Notes: a model not told the origin generated them from the letters alone. Positions 44,761 to 56,535 are shown, counted from the stretch's first letter. The stretch is DNA of 64,000 bases from Salvia splendens (GCF_004379255.2 NC_056048.1:10749197-10813196); one strand, 5' to 3'. Numbers and translations are program-made.

Positions 44761-46004
44761 TGACTCAACTTATTTTTAACACAAGAGCATCGTATCCACG
44801 GAGACAATGAGTGTAACCTAAGTACCACGAACCAATCTTAACTACTATCTAGAATAATCGGAATGTTTTGGTTTTCTAAATCTACTAGAAGCAAAACATA
44901 AACAATAATTAAAACAAATAAAAACAACTTAGACAAATAACAGAAAATGGATGTAGATCAAGGATGAGGAAGGTAGAATCCTACGAGATCGATAACAACT
45001 ATCCTATACTCAACTAATTTCCAAATTATGACAACAAAGGGTCTCAAGGGTTATTAAGCTATCACTAAGGTAAAACTATATCTTCTCTCGAATCATACAA
45101 TTTGTAGATTGCTACCTAGAACCGAAGTCTCCTTCCTAAAACTAAGGCAACAACTCCTAATAGCTCCTAAGATACTTAGCTTTATTCAAAGGCTCAAATC
45201 TCTCGATTATATTGGCAAAGACGTCAATTTCTTCTCTTTCAAATTAAACTACTCACTTCTCAGTTCTTGTAGTAAAATCATCATGCATTTATAAGGTGAT
45301 CAGTCAAATAAATGTATAAGCACAGAAGAAATCAAAATAACCACATGAGCCAAGGCATAGAAAAATGATCAATTAAACATAAGAATCATTGTATCTCCCC
45401 CGTAGAACTCTACGGGGGATTTAGCTACTCATGTTCAACACAAAAGTTAAATAAATATTCAAAGAAATATTCAAAAACATTGTTTGAACAAAGATAAAAC
45501 TAAAATATGAACTCCTAGAATTGGATTGGGCGGATTGGAGGCCTCGTCTTCTTCCTAGGTTAAAAACTTGTATTTTTGGGGTATGAGGCATGTAGAATGA
45601 TGTAGGATGCGTCCCATGCATAGTATATAAATTAAGGCTTGAATTTCCTTCTTTAGCACTGTCGGCCGAACCTGGCGGGTCGCCAGGTTCGTTGAGGGTT
45701 GAAGCTGGCGAGTCGACAGCTGCTTACGGCGATTCTGGGCGATGATCCTAGCGAGTCGCCAGGTTCGTCTTGGGTGAAGCTGGCGATCCGCCAGCTACAT
45801 ACGACAATTTCGTCTTTTTTCATCCCGGATGCTTCCTTTCGCCGTTTAAGCTGGTTTTAGACCCTTTTTCTACACATTCTTCACAAAATGGTCAAAATAT
45901 CAATATCATAGAGAGGTAGCTATAACCATATCTCAAAGTACACAATATATGATCAAAACCAAGTAAAACTACCCTCTAAAACTGTGTGCAATCCAAGTGA
46001 ATCA
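44761..46004 (-). mobile_element. Solo LTR (Ty3-like), 1,244 bp
   Basis: Plus strand TGACTCAACT...AAGTGAATCA, flanked by a perfect gcagg duplication (44756-44760 and 46005-46009). Read on the minus strand it ends with the CTCATTGTCTCCGTGGATAC phrase, the equivalent of CTCTGTGGGATCGAC in other plant LTRs, so it is minus-oriented. It contains a GC-rich inner block with GGCGACTCGCCAGCTTC-like repeats (45660-45800) and a perfect 11-bp hairpin at 45396. Confidence 0.8.
45396..45419. repeat. Perfect 11-bp inverted repeat with 2-nt spacer
   Basis: TCCCCCGTAGA, then AC, then TCTACGGGGGA. It is a GC-rich palindrome in AT-rich surroundings within the solo LTR, able to form a tight hairpin or cruciform. 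It is not a bacterial-type terminator. Confidence 0.8.
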
Positions 46005-46501
46005 GCAGGTGGGCGGACGATGGCTTCTCCTTCCTCCACGCCCTATGCTTCCTCTGCGGACGATGAACCCTTTTTGCATCCTCTGGCCTATCCTCCGCCC
46101 CATTGCGGGGGTCCAGAGAATAGGTCTGGACGATGCTAACACATTTTCATTTTTTTTGTAATATCTTTTTTATATATCACCACATTTTTATTTCATTTCA
46201 CACCATTCACTCCACTCTCTTCCTCATCTCAATTTCCAATCTTCCTATCTTTCTATCATTGTAACTTTTTTTAATTAAGTAAATGTAGGGTTTGCCTTTA
46301 ATTTGTGGTGTTTTTATATTTATTTTGCTAATAATTGACATATTTGGACATATTAAAAATAAAAAATAAATACAAAATAGTAGTTAAAACTATAGGGCAG
46401 CCCACTGCAGATGGATGGGGCGAAGGATAAAATGCTGATGTGGTGGAGTATAGGGCGCTCTTTAGGGCGGGCTATAGGGTGCCACATTGTGGATGCTCTA
46501 A

Positions 46502-46895
46502 ATCTGCTAATTCGTTGCTAACAATTTGTAAAGGACTAAGTTTGTTGCTAAATTTTTCGATCCCTTTTTTATGCCAACAATTAGTAACAGACTGTGTCTG
46601 TTAAAGTTTACGGTCCCTTTTTTATGCCAATAATTTAGGGGCGGATTAAGTGTGTTGGTATTCCGCTGCTAACAGTTAACAAACTGGGTTTGATGCCAAA
46701 GTTTTAAATCCATTTTTTTATGCCAACAATTATCAACGAACTTATCATGTTACTAATTCATTACTAAAATGAGCACAATTGAAATCGTTGCTAAAATTTA
46801 GCAGCAAACAGTTTAGCAGCAATGTAGATCTGTTGCTAATTCGCTGCTAACCAATTTTACCAGCAGAAATAAATAGAAAATTTTTTGTAATGAAT
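46502..46895. mobile_element. CACTA-like terminal fragment
   Basis: Repeated TTGCTAA/TTAGCAGC and TTTTTTATGCCAACAATTA words on both strands resemble CACTA subterminal repeats, and the right end AATTTTTTGTAATG resembles the complement of CACTACAAGAAAA. No left end or coding sequence is visible. Confidence 0.4.
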
Positions 46896-48575
46896 TAAAA
46901 GTGTTACTGTATTAAGGAACTACCAAATGCCTCCCGCGGTAAAGTAAAATGATCTACTAATCTCATCCATTCAAAATTTGATCTCATCCATTCAAAATTT
47001 GATCAAATGGTTGCATTTTGATATGTAGTACTACACTAAAGAGGTGTTAGCTTGGATGTGTTTTGTTCTTGTGTTTGAGGATTGTTTGCCTTTGCTCGCC
47101 TCCTCGGATGGCTCGAGCATTTTCCTTTTATCAAAAAAAAATCACTACCCTATTTATATAGTATATTATAGTTATATGTTAATATAATTGTTAAAGATTA
47201 CATAACTTAAATATATTTATATATTATAATTATGAACACATGTATAATAGTATATTGCAATAATGATATCGAAAATTTATCATAGTGAATTTAGGTATAC
47301 CAAAAAATTCAAGAAAATATAGGCATGATATTTTTTTCATACCACAATTTTCGGTATGACAGTCTCCGTGTGTAATATATTATCGACCCACCCTGAAACC
47401 AAACACATGTAAGACTCATTTAAAAATACTTTTCTTGATACAAACAAGCCCTAAACATAACGTTCACACACTGAAAAACTACATGTCTAATTGTAGTATT
47501 ATCGAGAAACAAAGAAAATTTACTTTTTTAAAGAAGTGGCTATTGGCCCTTTTCATAGTCCAACCGAACTTGGAAAAAGAAGCAAGAAGCCGGTTCACGA
47601 AATTGATTAAAATTTGTTTTTTCCTCTCTCCTTTTCTCTTTTATTTTGCCTCTCCTGTACGTAGCTAAGATCTTTACGTGTAACTTTCAAAATTTTCAAA
47701 GAAAATACCACGAGATACTGTTTGAAATTGGAGCCCAAATGAAGGATAGAGTTATCAACATCTCTTTACATGATAATGACTCAAAAAAAATGAAATGTAG
47801 CTATCCCATTCTTGGAACATACTATCCCATTCGTGTAACTTCAGTGAACATGCAAAGGGAAAAAAACAAATGAAGGAATAAAAGAAAAGAGCATAAATTT
47901 CACATTGCTATTTTTGTGGTGATTAATGGTGCTTATGTGTAGCCAATTTATGAACGTATGTCCTTTCCACTTTTGAACGTGTGGGGGGAAATTATTGGAG
48001 AATTATGTATGGAGTATGTGTGTCGTCTATTATTCAAGGATTTGGATGGAAAATATGTCAAGAAAGTTGTTATTGTGCTATGTTTATAAAATTCTTCTTA
48101 GATCATCAGCAACGCCGCCCTTTCCGCCTCTCGTGCGGCTGAAAGCCGGGCGCCTGTGAGACCGCGCACGGCTCACAGGGCCTGCAACATATTTCCAAAC
48201 TTATCACTAATCTAGCTTAGTTATTTGTTTAAAATCAAGATCAAATGGAGCACTTCATAAATTACATCATGATAGTAACAAATCCCACTAAATGTCGTCT
48301 AAATTTATAAGCTATTACCTTTAACTTTTCGGCTGATTGATTATCTTTCACAAAGCTAATTTGAAAGAGAATAATGACATGTGGTTAAAGCATTAATATA
48401 GACAAAATCAAGTACTACTTTGAAGTAGTTGAAGTTGTATTATTTAAATTTATACTATTACTACTACTAGCTAATTGTAATAGTATACCTTTAAAGGTAT
48501 TATAATAATGGTCAAAAGTATATACTTGATCAGTCTACCACATGAGTATCACAGTCCACCACATGAGTAAGAAAG
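46896..48575. other. Intergenic region with minor transposon traces
   Basis: A segment ending TTTTCCTTTTATC followed by A9 (47115-47141) resembles the 3' end of a LINE, but no target duplication was found. A short GC-rich island (48109-48188) starting CAGCAACGCCGCCC looks like a MITE end. Otherwise the region is AT-rich and I see no gene. Confidence 0.4.
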
Positions 48576-48589
48576 GATGAACATGCACA

Positions 48590-48644
48590 TTGCCCGCAGG
48601 GGCGTAACGCAGTTGGCAACGGAGGGACAGATCTTGCTGCAGAT
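48590..48644 (+). mobile_element. 55-bp SINE-like head fragment with 14-bp target duplication
   Basis: gatgaacatgcaca flanks the insert perfectly (48576-48589 and 48645-48658). The insert contains GGGGCGTAACGCAGTTGGCA, which resembles the tRNA-derived A box at the start of plant SINEs. The B box, body and A- or T-rich tail are missing. Confidence 0.5.
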
Positions 48645-48658
48645 GATGAACATGCACA

Positions 48659-49900
48659 ACATTTCTTTTTTCTCTAGCCCTTCAAATTTCTGCCAACACA
48701 TGCAAGTGCTATGTCTTTAATGAATTGTCACTTCTTATTATATTATAATTTAAATCCAACAATTTCTTCGGGAATCAATATATTTAATCTTATGCAACTT
48801 TAAAAAACCATGGGGATTTTAACCCACCAAAAGATATCCGGAAAGGTGAAATTCCATGAAAAGTATCGTAAAATATTAAAGGGATGACAAGAAAGAGCAT
48901 GCTTTTTATCATTGTTGAATTAAAATATGAGTTTAATTGAATAAAATATAGTATCCATTTACGAATAAATATCAGGAAAAGGTGAAAATTCCATTAAAAA
49001 GTACAATAAATAATTTTCTATTGGGATTTTTGAATTATATAATTAAAATGTGAGTTTAGTTGAATTAAATATAATATCCATTTACGAATAAATTCGCGTG
49101 TTTGTGCTAAAATATTGGGTCATTTGGGATCCCATTTGTTAGATTCTACGATATTGATTCCATATTAATAAATGACCTAAGGTAACTTACTATTCATAGG
49201 GTATTTATGGATTCTAATTGAGTCAAATATATGCTCAACGAGTGAGCTTTCTATATTTAGATTTATGCCTAGATTTTTACACTATTTTTCGTAAGAAATA
49301 TTATTTTAGTCTTAATAACATACTACCTCCGTACATAAAAAATAATTTCATTGGTGGACGACACATATTTTAATGTGAAATTAGTAAAATATGAGAAAAC
49401 AAAATATAAATTGATAAAGTGGAACAAAGAAAGAGAAAATATGGATAAAGTTTAAATTCAGTGTTATATTACATTTTTAGTATGTGATTAATTTTGGTGG
49501 GCAGACGGAAATGGAAAGATGAGACTATTCTTCGTGAATGAAAAGAATATTATATTTAGTATTTTCTTATAAACAATAAAAGTACTCCATATCATAGACA
49601 CATAACAGAAATACGTACTAACAATATAATAGTATTTGTTTTGTTAGACCAAGGTGTCCACCAATGAACTTAGTTACTACTATTAATTTATCTATGTTGA
49701 TTTTGTAGGCCAGCGTCGATATGAGACAACTGGCTTAATAATTCAAAGTTGTTCTATACCCAGAGATAGGAATCGATCCTTCGGCCATTTGATGAAGGAC
49801 GGTCGAGTCCCATATCACTCAACCACATTTCTTGGATTAACAATAAAAGAAACTAAAACATCGAACTCTCCATAGTTTTAGTTGGAGAGAGAGAGGGAGA
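48659..49900. other. Intergenic region upstream of the transporter gene
   Basis: AT-rich. A degenerate Stowaway-type body starts TACTACCTCCGTACAT at 49323 and fades out near 49550 without a clear right terminus. No gene is seen. Confidence 0.45.
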
Positions 49901-49908
49901 GGAGCCGT

Positions 49909-49918
49909 ATATAAATAA
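49909..49918 (+). promoter_or_regulatory. TATA box of the transporter gene
   Basis: TATATAAATA lies about 60 bp before the start codon at 49973, preceded by a GA-rich tract (49885-49903) of the kind seen in plant core promoters. Confidence 0.65.
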
Positions 49919-49972
49919 CCACATAGTACATCATTGAAGCAGAATTGTGCACATAGTTGAGTAAGAGAGAGA

Positions 49973-52868
49973 ATGGAGGAAAAGAAGGCCCTTTTGGCAG
50001 TGCTTGCGATACAGCTAGTGTATGCAGGCTATTTCCTCCTAACAAAGCTTGCATTTGATGTTGGAATGAACACTTTTGTGTTTGTTTTCTACAGACAAGC
50101 TGCTGCTACTCTCTTCCTTCTCCCCATTGCCATCTCCCTCCAACGGTATGCACTAATACATAAATAAAATATTTAGGGTTTCTTTTTTAAATTGATTTTT
50201 TTGCAGGAAAACTGCTCCACCGTTGCCCCTCTCTCTCTTCATCAAGATTTTCATGCTCAGTTTAATTGGGTTAGTATCTCTCTATCTATCTATATCTTTC
50301 TTTTTTCTCTCTCAAACTAAATAACTAACTCTATAATATTATTTGCAGGATTACTATGAGTTTGGATATAGTGGGTGTGGGTTTGAAATACACGTCAGCA
50401 TCTCTAGGGGCTGCCACTTCCAATACGCTGCCTGTTATTACTTTCTTCCTTGCACTCCTGTTAGGGTACGTTATACTCATTTTCTTCTAAGGTAGTTCAG
50501 TTGTATTTCTTTTTCGATCATCCTAAATTAGTTGAATTGTTTTTTTTCTTACAAAATATTTTAGTCCCTCCTATTGTATTCTCTGTCGTGCCAATATTTT
50601 AAATCTTGTACTTAGAAAAAACACTTCAACTATCTTGGGAAGATGGAGCATATTTTATCCATCATTATAATACTAAAATAATGGGGATAGTGATACAAAA
50701 TAACTAAAATTTATACATAATTAGAGACCAAATCTCAACAACTAGCTAGATCAAAAATTAATGGAAGGATGCGATTAAAAACACAGATCATTTTTAGATA
50801 TCAATTAGGTAATATTAAGATCGTTTTAGTTCATACAAAGGGTATGAACTCGTATAAACTAAAACGATCGATCTAAATATGACCTTTGTGTTTGGTTGTT
50901 TAGTTATGTATTAGGATTTAGTTATTTTTTCAACACTTACTCATGCATATGTCCTATACATATTACACAATTTGTTCTGCCATAGTTCATAAAATTGGAG
51001 AAAGGAAATTGTTCGAGTGGACCGTGATGTTTTCTTTAAAGTTTTATTTATTTATCAATTAAAAAAAATGGGAGGAAGGATACTAGGGAGGGGTTTGGGT
51101 TGCCGATCATGTGATTAATTAATCAACGGAGATAATTCTTTTGACTTGAAGAAAAAGTTGTTTTGATTCTTGATTAATTTTTTATTTGACTTGTAGTATA
51201 AAATTGAGATGAAAATCAACTATCCAACGAATTAAATTCATCAAGCGAAGGAATCAAGAAAAAGGCGCATGATCCCCCTTAATTCTATGTATAGGCTTTT
51301 ACATATATAGGAAAGAACCGTAATAGGAAAGAAATAAAAATGATAAAATTATTCTTGAAATATATTCTCGTCAGATAGCTAAATATTCTAGATTCTATGT
51401 TTCACCTCATCAATACACATTGGTAAATATTGTAATATTATATACATTTACATCAATATTCGAGTTCTTTCCCGATCGTCATATTCCTCACTTTCTCAAG
51501 TGTGTTTTTTAGTCACAAAAGTTGGGAATAAAGACTAATAGATATATTCACTAACCCCACAAAATATAAGTATAAGCCATGCATGTTTCTCTGTAGGAAT
51601 TAGAATTAAAATTAAATTAAGAGTGATTAATATCAATATTCAAGATTACCAATTAATTGCAGGATGGAGAAGGTGAAGATAAGAAGTAGGGCTGGAGTGA
51701 TGAAAATTTGTGGAGTAACACTTTGCATAGGAGGAGTAGTGACCATTGCCTTCTATAGAGGCCCTTTCTTTAAACTATTGCTTCACCATCACTTGATTCA
51801 TAACCATCTTCAACAAATCCAACCTCATTTGCCTCCTGCAAATACTTGGATCAAGGGTGTATTTCTCATGCTACTTGCCAACTTATGTTGGGCATTCTGG
51901 CTCGTGCTACAGGTCCAGTCCATCGCGTATATTAATAAAATAAATCATGTATTTTGATGTCTACCTAATCCTATTTTGTTATTGTAACAGGGGAGTGTGT
52001 TAAAGAGTTATCCATCAAAGTTGTTGTTGACAACCCTACAATGCTTGTTAAGCACTTTACAGTCATTTATAGTGGCAATATGTGTTACAAGAGACCCTAA
52101 AGATTGGCAAATTGGATGGAATATAAGACTTGTGTCGGTAGCCTATTGTGTAAGCCCTTTTTTCTCTATAGCAAATACGATTGACACATCGACATTCGAC
52201 TGATGACACATCCACTACAAAAAAATTAATCTTTTAAGGACATAAAAATTGAGACACAATTACTAGTGTTTGAATTTTTTTTTTAAATAATCATAATTTA
52301 GGACGCAAAAGAAAGTATCACTAAGTTGAGGACAAATTTATCTTAATCTTTTGTTTTTTTGATACTTCTATTTGTGTCTTATAATTTCAGTTGGGACACC
52401 AACAATGAAAACATTTATAATGCTTTGATGGTATAGTTAGACACACAAAGTATTGTCTTTAATAGCATTAAAAAATGTTCTGTTTTTTGGGCAGGGAATA
52501 GTGGTGACTGGCTTCACATTCTACCTTCAAACATGGGTTGTTGAGAAGAAAGGACCAGTATACCTATCCATGACCACTCCATGGATCATGGTTTTCACAA
52601 TCATTCTATCAGCATTTGTTTTTGGAGAGATCATTGCTTTGGGAAGGTAATTATTTTCTAATTATGTGAGGTGGAAATGTTTTTAATATGTTGACTTAAA
52701 TGTACACGTGGCAGTGTAATTGGGGCAATTCTCCTAGTTGGAGGGCTTTATTTTGTCTTATGGGGAAAGGCTAAGGAAGAAGAAATGGAAAAGGAAGAAT
52801 GCCAGCAAATTGTAGATGTTGAGAAAGCATGTGGAGGTTCAATGGGGCAGACTACTACTATTAAATAG
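49973..52868 (+). CDS. WAT1-related / UMAMIT (MtN21, EamA) transporter, 355 aa
   Basis: Seven exons: 49973-50145, 50207-50269, 50349-50465, 51663-51912, 51991-52149, 52495-52646, 52715-52868. All junctions are GT-AG and keep frame, giving 1,068 nt. The product belongs to the plant drug/metabolite transporter family, with two EamA-type repeats and about ten membrane helices. Diagnostic pieces are MNTFVFVFYRQAAATLFLLP (helix 2), KYTSASLGAATSNTLPVITF, GPLF-like RGPFFKLL, LANLCWAFWLVLQGSVLK, and TPWIMVFTIILSAFVFGE with GLYFVLWGK near the C terminus. UMAMIT proteins move amino acids, and some move auxin or other small molecules, across plasma or vacuolar membranes; substrate is not predictable here. 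It looks closest to Arabidopsis At5g64700 (UMAMIT21) from memory. Length is slightly below the usual 360-400. Intron 3 is 1.2 kb. Confidence 0.92.
50819..50869. repeat. Intronic inverted repeats
   Basis: GATCGTTTTAGTT and its complement (50857-50869) flank an inner pair, AGTTCATAC and GTATGAACT (50842-50850). They can fold as two alternative hairpins in intron 3 of the transporter. Confidence 0.7.
52213..52400 (+). mobile_element. CACTA-like terminus in intron 5 of the transporter
   Basis: CACTACAAAAAAATTAATC matches the terminal inverted repeat of plant CACTA elements. No matching right end occurs in the 344-bp intron, so this is a solitary terminus or a chance match. Confidence 0.35.
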
Positions 52869-53345
52869 GATCAAATTATATGGTCCATATAATATAAGAT
52901 CTAATTAATACTATGTATATGCTAATTTAGTGATTCACTATGCACTTTAGTGTTTCATTTTATGTATTAATTGTGGTCAACATTACAATATCAAGTGTAT
53001 ACTAGGTAACAGTAGGAACATGTATAAAATGTACGTGTGATATATGTGTGTCAATATCAATTGTAATATTATCTTGTGCTATCAAAATTTCGTCTTTTTT
53101 TCTCTTGCCTTGACTTCCCTTCCATTAATTTAGTGAGTTTTTTAATTTGTTTTAGGAATATCTCAATTAATACAGTGGCGAAATATGTTTTATATGTGAG
53201 AATATATAGTAGTGTAACATCTTTATAATTAGTAAATATAACATATAAAAGTGAATGAACGGTCAAATATAAATTAGTAGGAAAGCCTAAAAATATATAG
53301 TAGAAATGTCTGAACAAAAATGAAAGCTAGAAACAAGCATTTCCT

Positions 53346-53355
53346 TCTATAAAAA
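53346..53355 (+). promoter_or_regulatory. TATA box of the acidic-protein gene
   Basis: TCTATAAAAA lies about 100 bp before the start codon at 53453. Confidence 0.55.
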
Positions 53356-53452
53356 CCTCATACCCAATTTTTCCCATTTGCAGTCTCTGATCCAAGCAAA
53401 CGAGCCCTCTTCTCGCTCTCTCCAAAAAACTTGTTTTACAGAGAGTGAGAAA

Positions 53453-55375
53453 ATGGGAGGGTGTTCATCCAGGTCAATGCTGGAGACCGTGGATCTCGAC
53501 GACGAACTGGATCCTCTTCCGGCACCGGAGAATCAAGAGACTCCGGTCAACGGGGCTGGGAAGGTTAAACTCTACGAATTGTGTCACATGGCCAATTAAT
53601 ATTCTTTTTCCAATATTTTGATTTGCATATTATGGGTTTTCTATTACTACTATATATTTGGGGATTGGGATGTGATCAATTGCTAACTAGCTAAATTTGT
53701 AAACTTGCCAACGCTGCATATTAAAAATGTCACACAAATTTAGTTGATATACTTATGTGTTTGTGTTGATATTTAATATATATGTCAACACAAAGATACA
53801 AGTATGTCAACTAGATTAATGTTGACATATTAATTTCATCGTGTTGACATTTTTTATTTTGCAGAGTTGATGAGTTAGGAAAGTTAACAATCTAATAGGA
53901 CACCAGGCTTTGCATAATTTTATATTTAAAAATAAACCTAATTTTACATCAAAATTAGGGCCAGATAAGGACTTTTAGATTAAAAAAAATAGATGATGGA
54001 GATCTAAGATTTTTGGCGGGTATTAGATTAATGTAAATAAGGCATTAAAAGGTAAAATTAAAATTCGATTGATGATTGTATTATAATATACATATAAATA
54101 AAAAGCATACACATATTATTGGCATTATATACATTGCACTAGAACATTAAACCATGCAACGTATTTCATTACAATACTAAGACTATTTGCAAATTATATT
54201 TTGGTGCACTTATTTCGCCCAAACGTATGCAATTGAGATTTAGTTAAAATTATCGTTAAATTATATTTAATTTGATATAATTTTTATGTAAAAAATTAAT
54301 TTAAATAAAAAAAGTTATAAAATTCAAGTTTTTATGATTTTTTTAAAAAAAATTATGTATTGCCAACCATCATACTGATTCTCTAATTTATTCTTATTGT
54401 ATCAAATAAATCCTATAAATTACCCTGAACTCTAATTTAATGACTCTAGTTTGATTTTAGTTTGATGTAAGAATGTGTTTTGATTATTATTTTGTTTGAA
54501 ATCACCAGATAAAATAATAAAAAAAAATTATCATTTAAATTGAGAAAATTTAGCCTCCAACGACTCTTTTATTTGATAACATTATTGATAGAAATTCAAA
54601 ATGTTTGATACTAAAATGAATTAATTAAATAACGAGTGGTCTATGAAATTCGATGATTTCACTCTCTATTAACAACGATATGAAATATTGTTATAGTTAT
54701 CTTTCTTTCATTTGCAAACTATTATTATTAAAAATATCATTTTATTTTAATTTCTTCGCATAGACCGAAGAGGAAATGTGCTCGATCGACCTAGATGTCA
54801 CACCCGAACTTGACCTCGAACAAGTGAAACAAGAAGAGGTGGAGGTGGAGGAAGCTCATGAGACAGCCAACGTCACACCCGAACTTGACCTCGAACAAGT
54901 GAAACAAGAAGAGGTGGAGGTGGAGGAAGCTCATGAGGCCGCCAACGTCACACCCGAACTTGAGCTCGAACAAGAAGAGGTGAAGGTCGAAGAAGCTGAT
55001 GAGGCAGCGACCGAAGCAGAGAAGGAAGTATCAACAACCGAAACCACCAGGGAAGAGAAAGAATCACCCGAGCCTGAAACTTCTCAAGCAGAAGAAACCT
55101 TAGAGGCCGAGGAGGAGGTGGTGACGGCCGAGACCATACAAGTCAAGGCAAATGCAGATGAGGCAACACAAGCTGAGGATGATCTTGAAAACTTCGAGGA
55201 GGTTGAGAATGACCCTGAGGAAAGTGAAAACATAAGCGAGGATGAGGTTGTGGAGGAGGAGGAGAAGCAATTACCTGAGACTCTGAGGTCGAGGGTTAGG
55301 GGGTGGATTCAGGGTTCAATCCACCGTTTTCCTCTTCCTTCACATTTCTCTAATTTCAAAATTCCCTCTTTTTGA
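53453..55375 (+). CDS. Acidic Glu-rich protein with N-myristoylation motif, 240 aa
   Basis: Two exons, 53453-53563 and 54764-55375, are joined at GT-AG borders in phase 0. The start MGGCSSRS fits an N-myristoylation site at Gly2 with a neighbouring Cys for palmitoylation, so membrane attachment is likely. From residue 40 the protein is extremely acidic: three tandem ~26-residue repeats of VTPELDLEQVKQEEVEVEEA type (the third shortened), then mixed Glu/Thr/Ala sequence and an EDEVVEEEEK patch. The last 35 residues switch to a basic, aromatic tail (SRVRGWIQGSIHRFPLPS). Such proteins are annotated in plants as 'neurofilament triplet H-related', a name based on composition; function is unknown. 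Placement next to the transporter matches Arabidopsis At5g64690 from memory. The 1.2-kb intron has no visible insertion. Confidence 0.8.
54797..54990 (+). repeat. 78-bp coding tandem repeat
   Basis: Two almost identical 78-bp units (26 codons) and a shorter third unit encode the VTPEL-led Glu-rich repeats. Near-identity at DNA level points to a recent duplication or ongoing homogenisation. Confidence 0.85.
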
Positions 55376-55672
55376 AGAATCATAGCTAACTATTTGCTTC
55401 TTATAGAATAACATTTTCAAGATGGTGGTTGTTGAGCTTGAAAGTTGTAAGCTCGTGTGCATCCTGTGATTTTGTTGAATCAATATATAGTTCTAGCGAG
55501 GAATGTTATTTTAGGTGCACGTATTATATAATTGACCATCGATCCTGTATAGTCTATGTTTGCATTTTTTTTTTGTTTTTACATTTTTTTTATTTACCTC
55601 ATAATGTTATTGGCATCATTAATTTTATAGGTGATCCTCATTGGGTTGTTATTGTCTCACCTCAATTTCGTA

Positions 55673-55891
55673 CTCCCTCATCTCATAAAAATACAGACAT
55701 TTTCCATTTAGAAATATCTCATAAAAATATCTCCTTCTATATTTAGTAACTTTTTTCTCCCTAATAAGGTGGACCCATTTTCTACTAGCATACTATAATA
55801 ACTTTTTCTTTTTAATTCTCTCTTACTTTACCAATTGTGCACTTATTCTCGAGTCGTCCCAAATGTCCATATTTTTGTGGCACGAATAGAG
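55673..55891. mobile_element. Stowaway-type MITE
   Basis: CTCCCTCATCTCATAAAAAT at the left is matched by the complement of the right end (CTCTATTCGTGCCACAAAAA); TA flanks both ends. It lies about 300 bp after the stop codon of the acidic-protein gene. Confidence 0.7.
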
Positions 55892-56330
55892 TATAAGTTA
55901 CCTCGAAATATTTATAATTATGTAGTTATTAAAAATAATGGTGTTTGTTGCTCTAATTAACCAATTTACTTAGTAAAAGGTTAGCTAGGCCATGTATTTT
56001 TGTCAGAATTCTATATAGAAAAGTAATCTAATTAATACTAATTAATAATTTAGTAAATAATTATTATATTAATTATTTAAATTATGAACATATAATAATT
56101 AATAATATTACCTCGGATTTATCCTAAGTTATCAAAACTTTTCGCACATGATTTAAAGAAATTTTATTCTTTGAGTTAAATGAAAAGATAATAAAGTATG
56201 AAGTAGAGAAATGATTTTTAATAAATAATATCATAATTTTATATTAACGAAGTAGTATTGAAGTTATCGAAATAATAGTTAACATAATTGCCATTAGAAA
56301 GGTGATAATATTCTTTCATACTTGATTATA

Positions 56331-56535
56331 CTCCCTCCGTCCTCTAAAATAGTACTACTTCCTTCATTCGCTATTAGGAGTCTCATTTGAATTCGACACG
56401 GTTTTAAGAAATATATAAAGAAAAGTGGGCGAGAAAAGATAGTGAAATGTGGGACCTATTTATATATTAGTTTTATAATAGAATGCGAGTGAAATGAGTT
56501 AGTGAAAAGTCTATTTGGGATCGCCACTAGTATAG
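56331..56535. mobile_element. Degenerate Stowaway-type MITE
   Basis: It begins CTCCCTCCGTCCTC and soon contains a second start, CTTCCTTCATTCGCTATTAG. The body (GAGTCTCATTTGAATTCGAC) is related to the copy at 62814. The right end near 56530 is poorly preserved. The remainder of 55892-56853 is AT-rich without genes. Confidence 0.5.

Larger units (their letters stand above)
44704..46498. mobile_element. PIF/Harbinger-type MITE interrupted by a solo LTR
   Basis: Termini GAGCATCCGCAATGG (44704) and the complement CACATTGTGGATGCTC (ending 46498), flanked by TAA on both sides (44701-44703, 46499-46501). Without the inserted LTR and one target copy it is about 550 bp. Its ends resemble those of the MITE at 14306. 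Non-coding. Confidence 0.8.

Noticed and set aside
48596..48625. Possible tRNA gene
   Set aside because: Only an A-box-like stretch is present; there is no B box, anticodon arm or acceptor pairing, and it is flanked by a target duplication.
49740..49805. tRNA- or SINE-like B box (GGTCGAGTCCC)
   Set aside because: No A box at proper distance and no target duplication; treated as chance.
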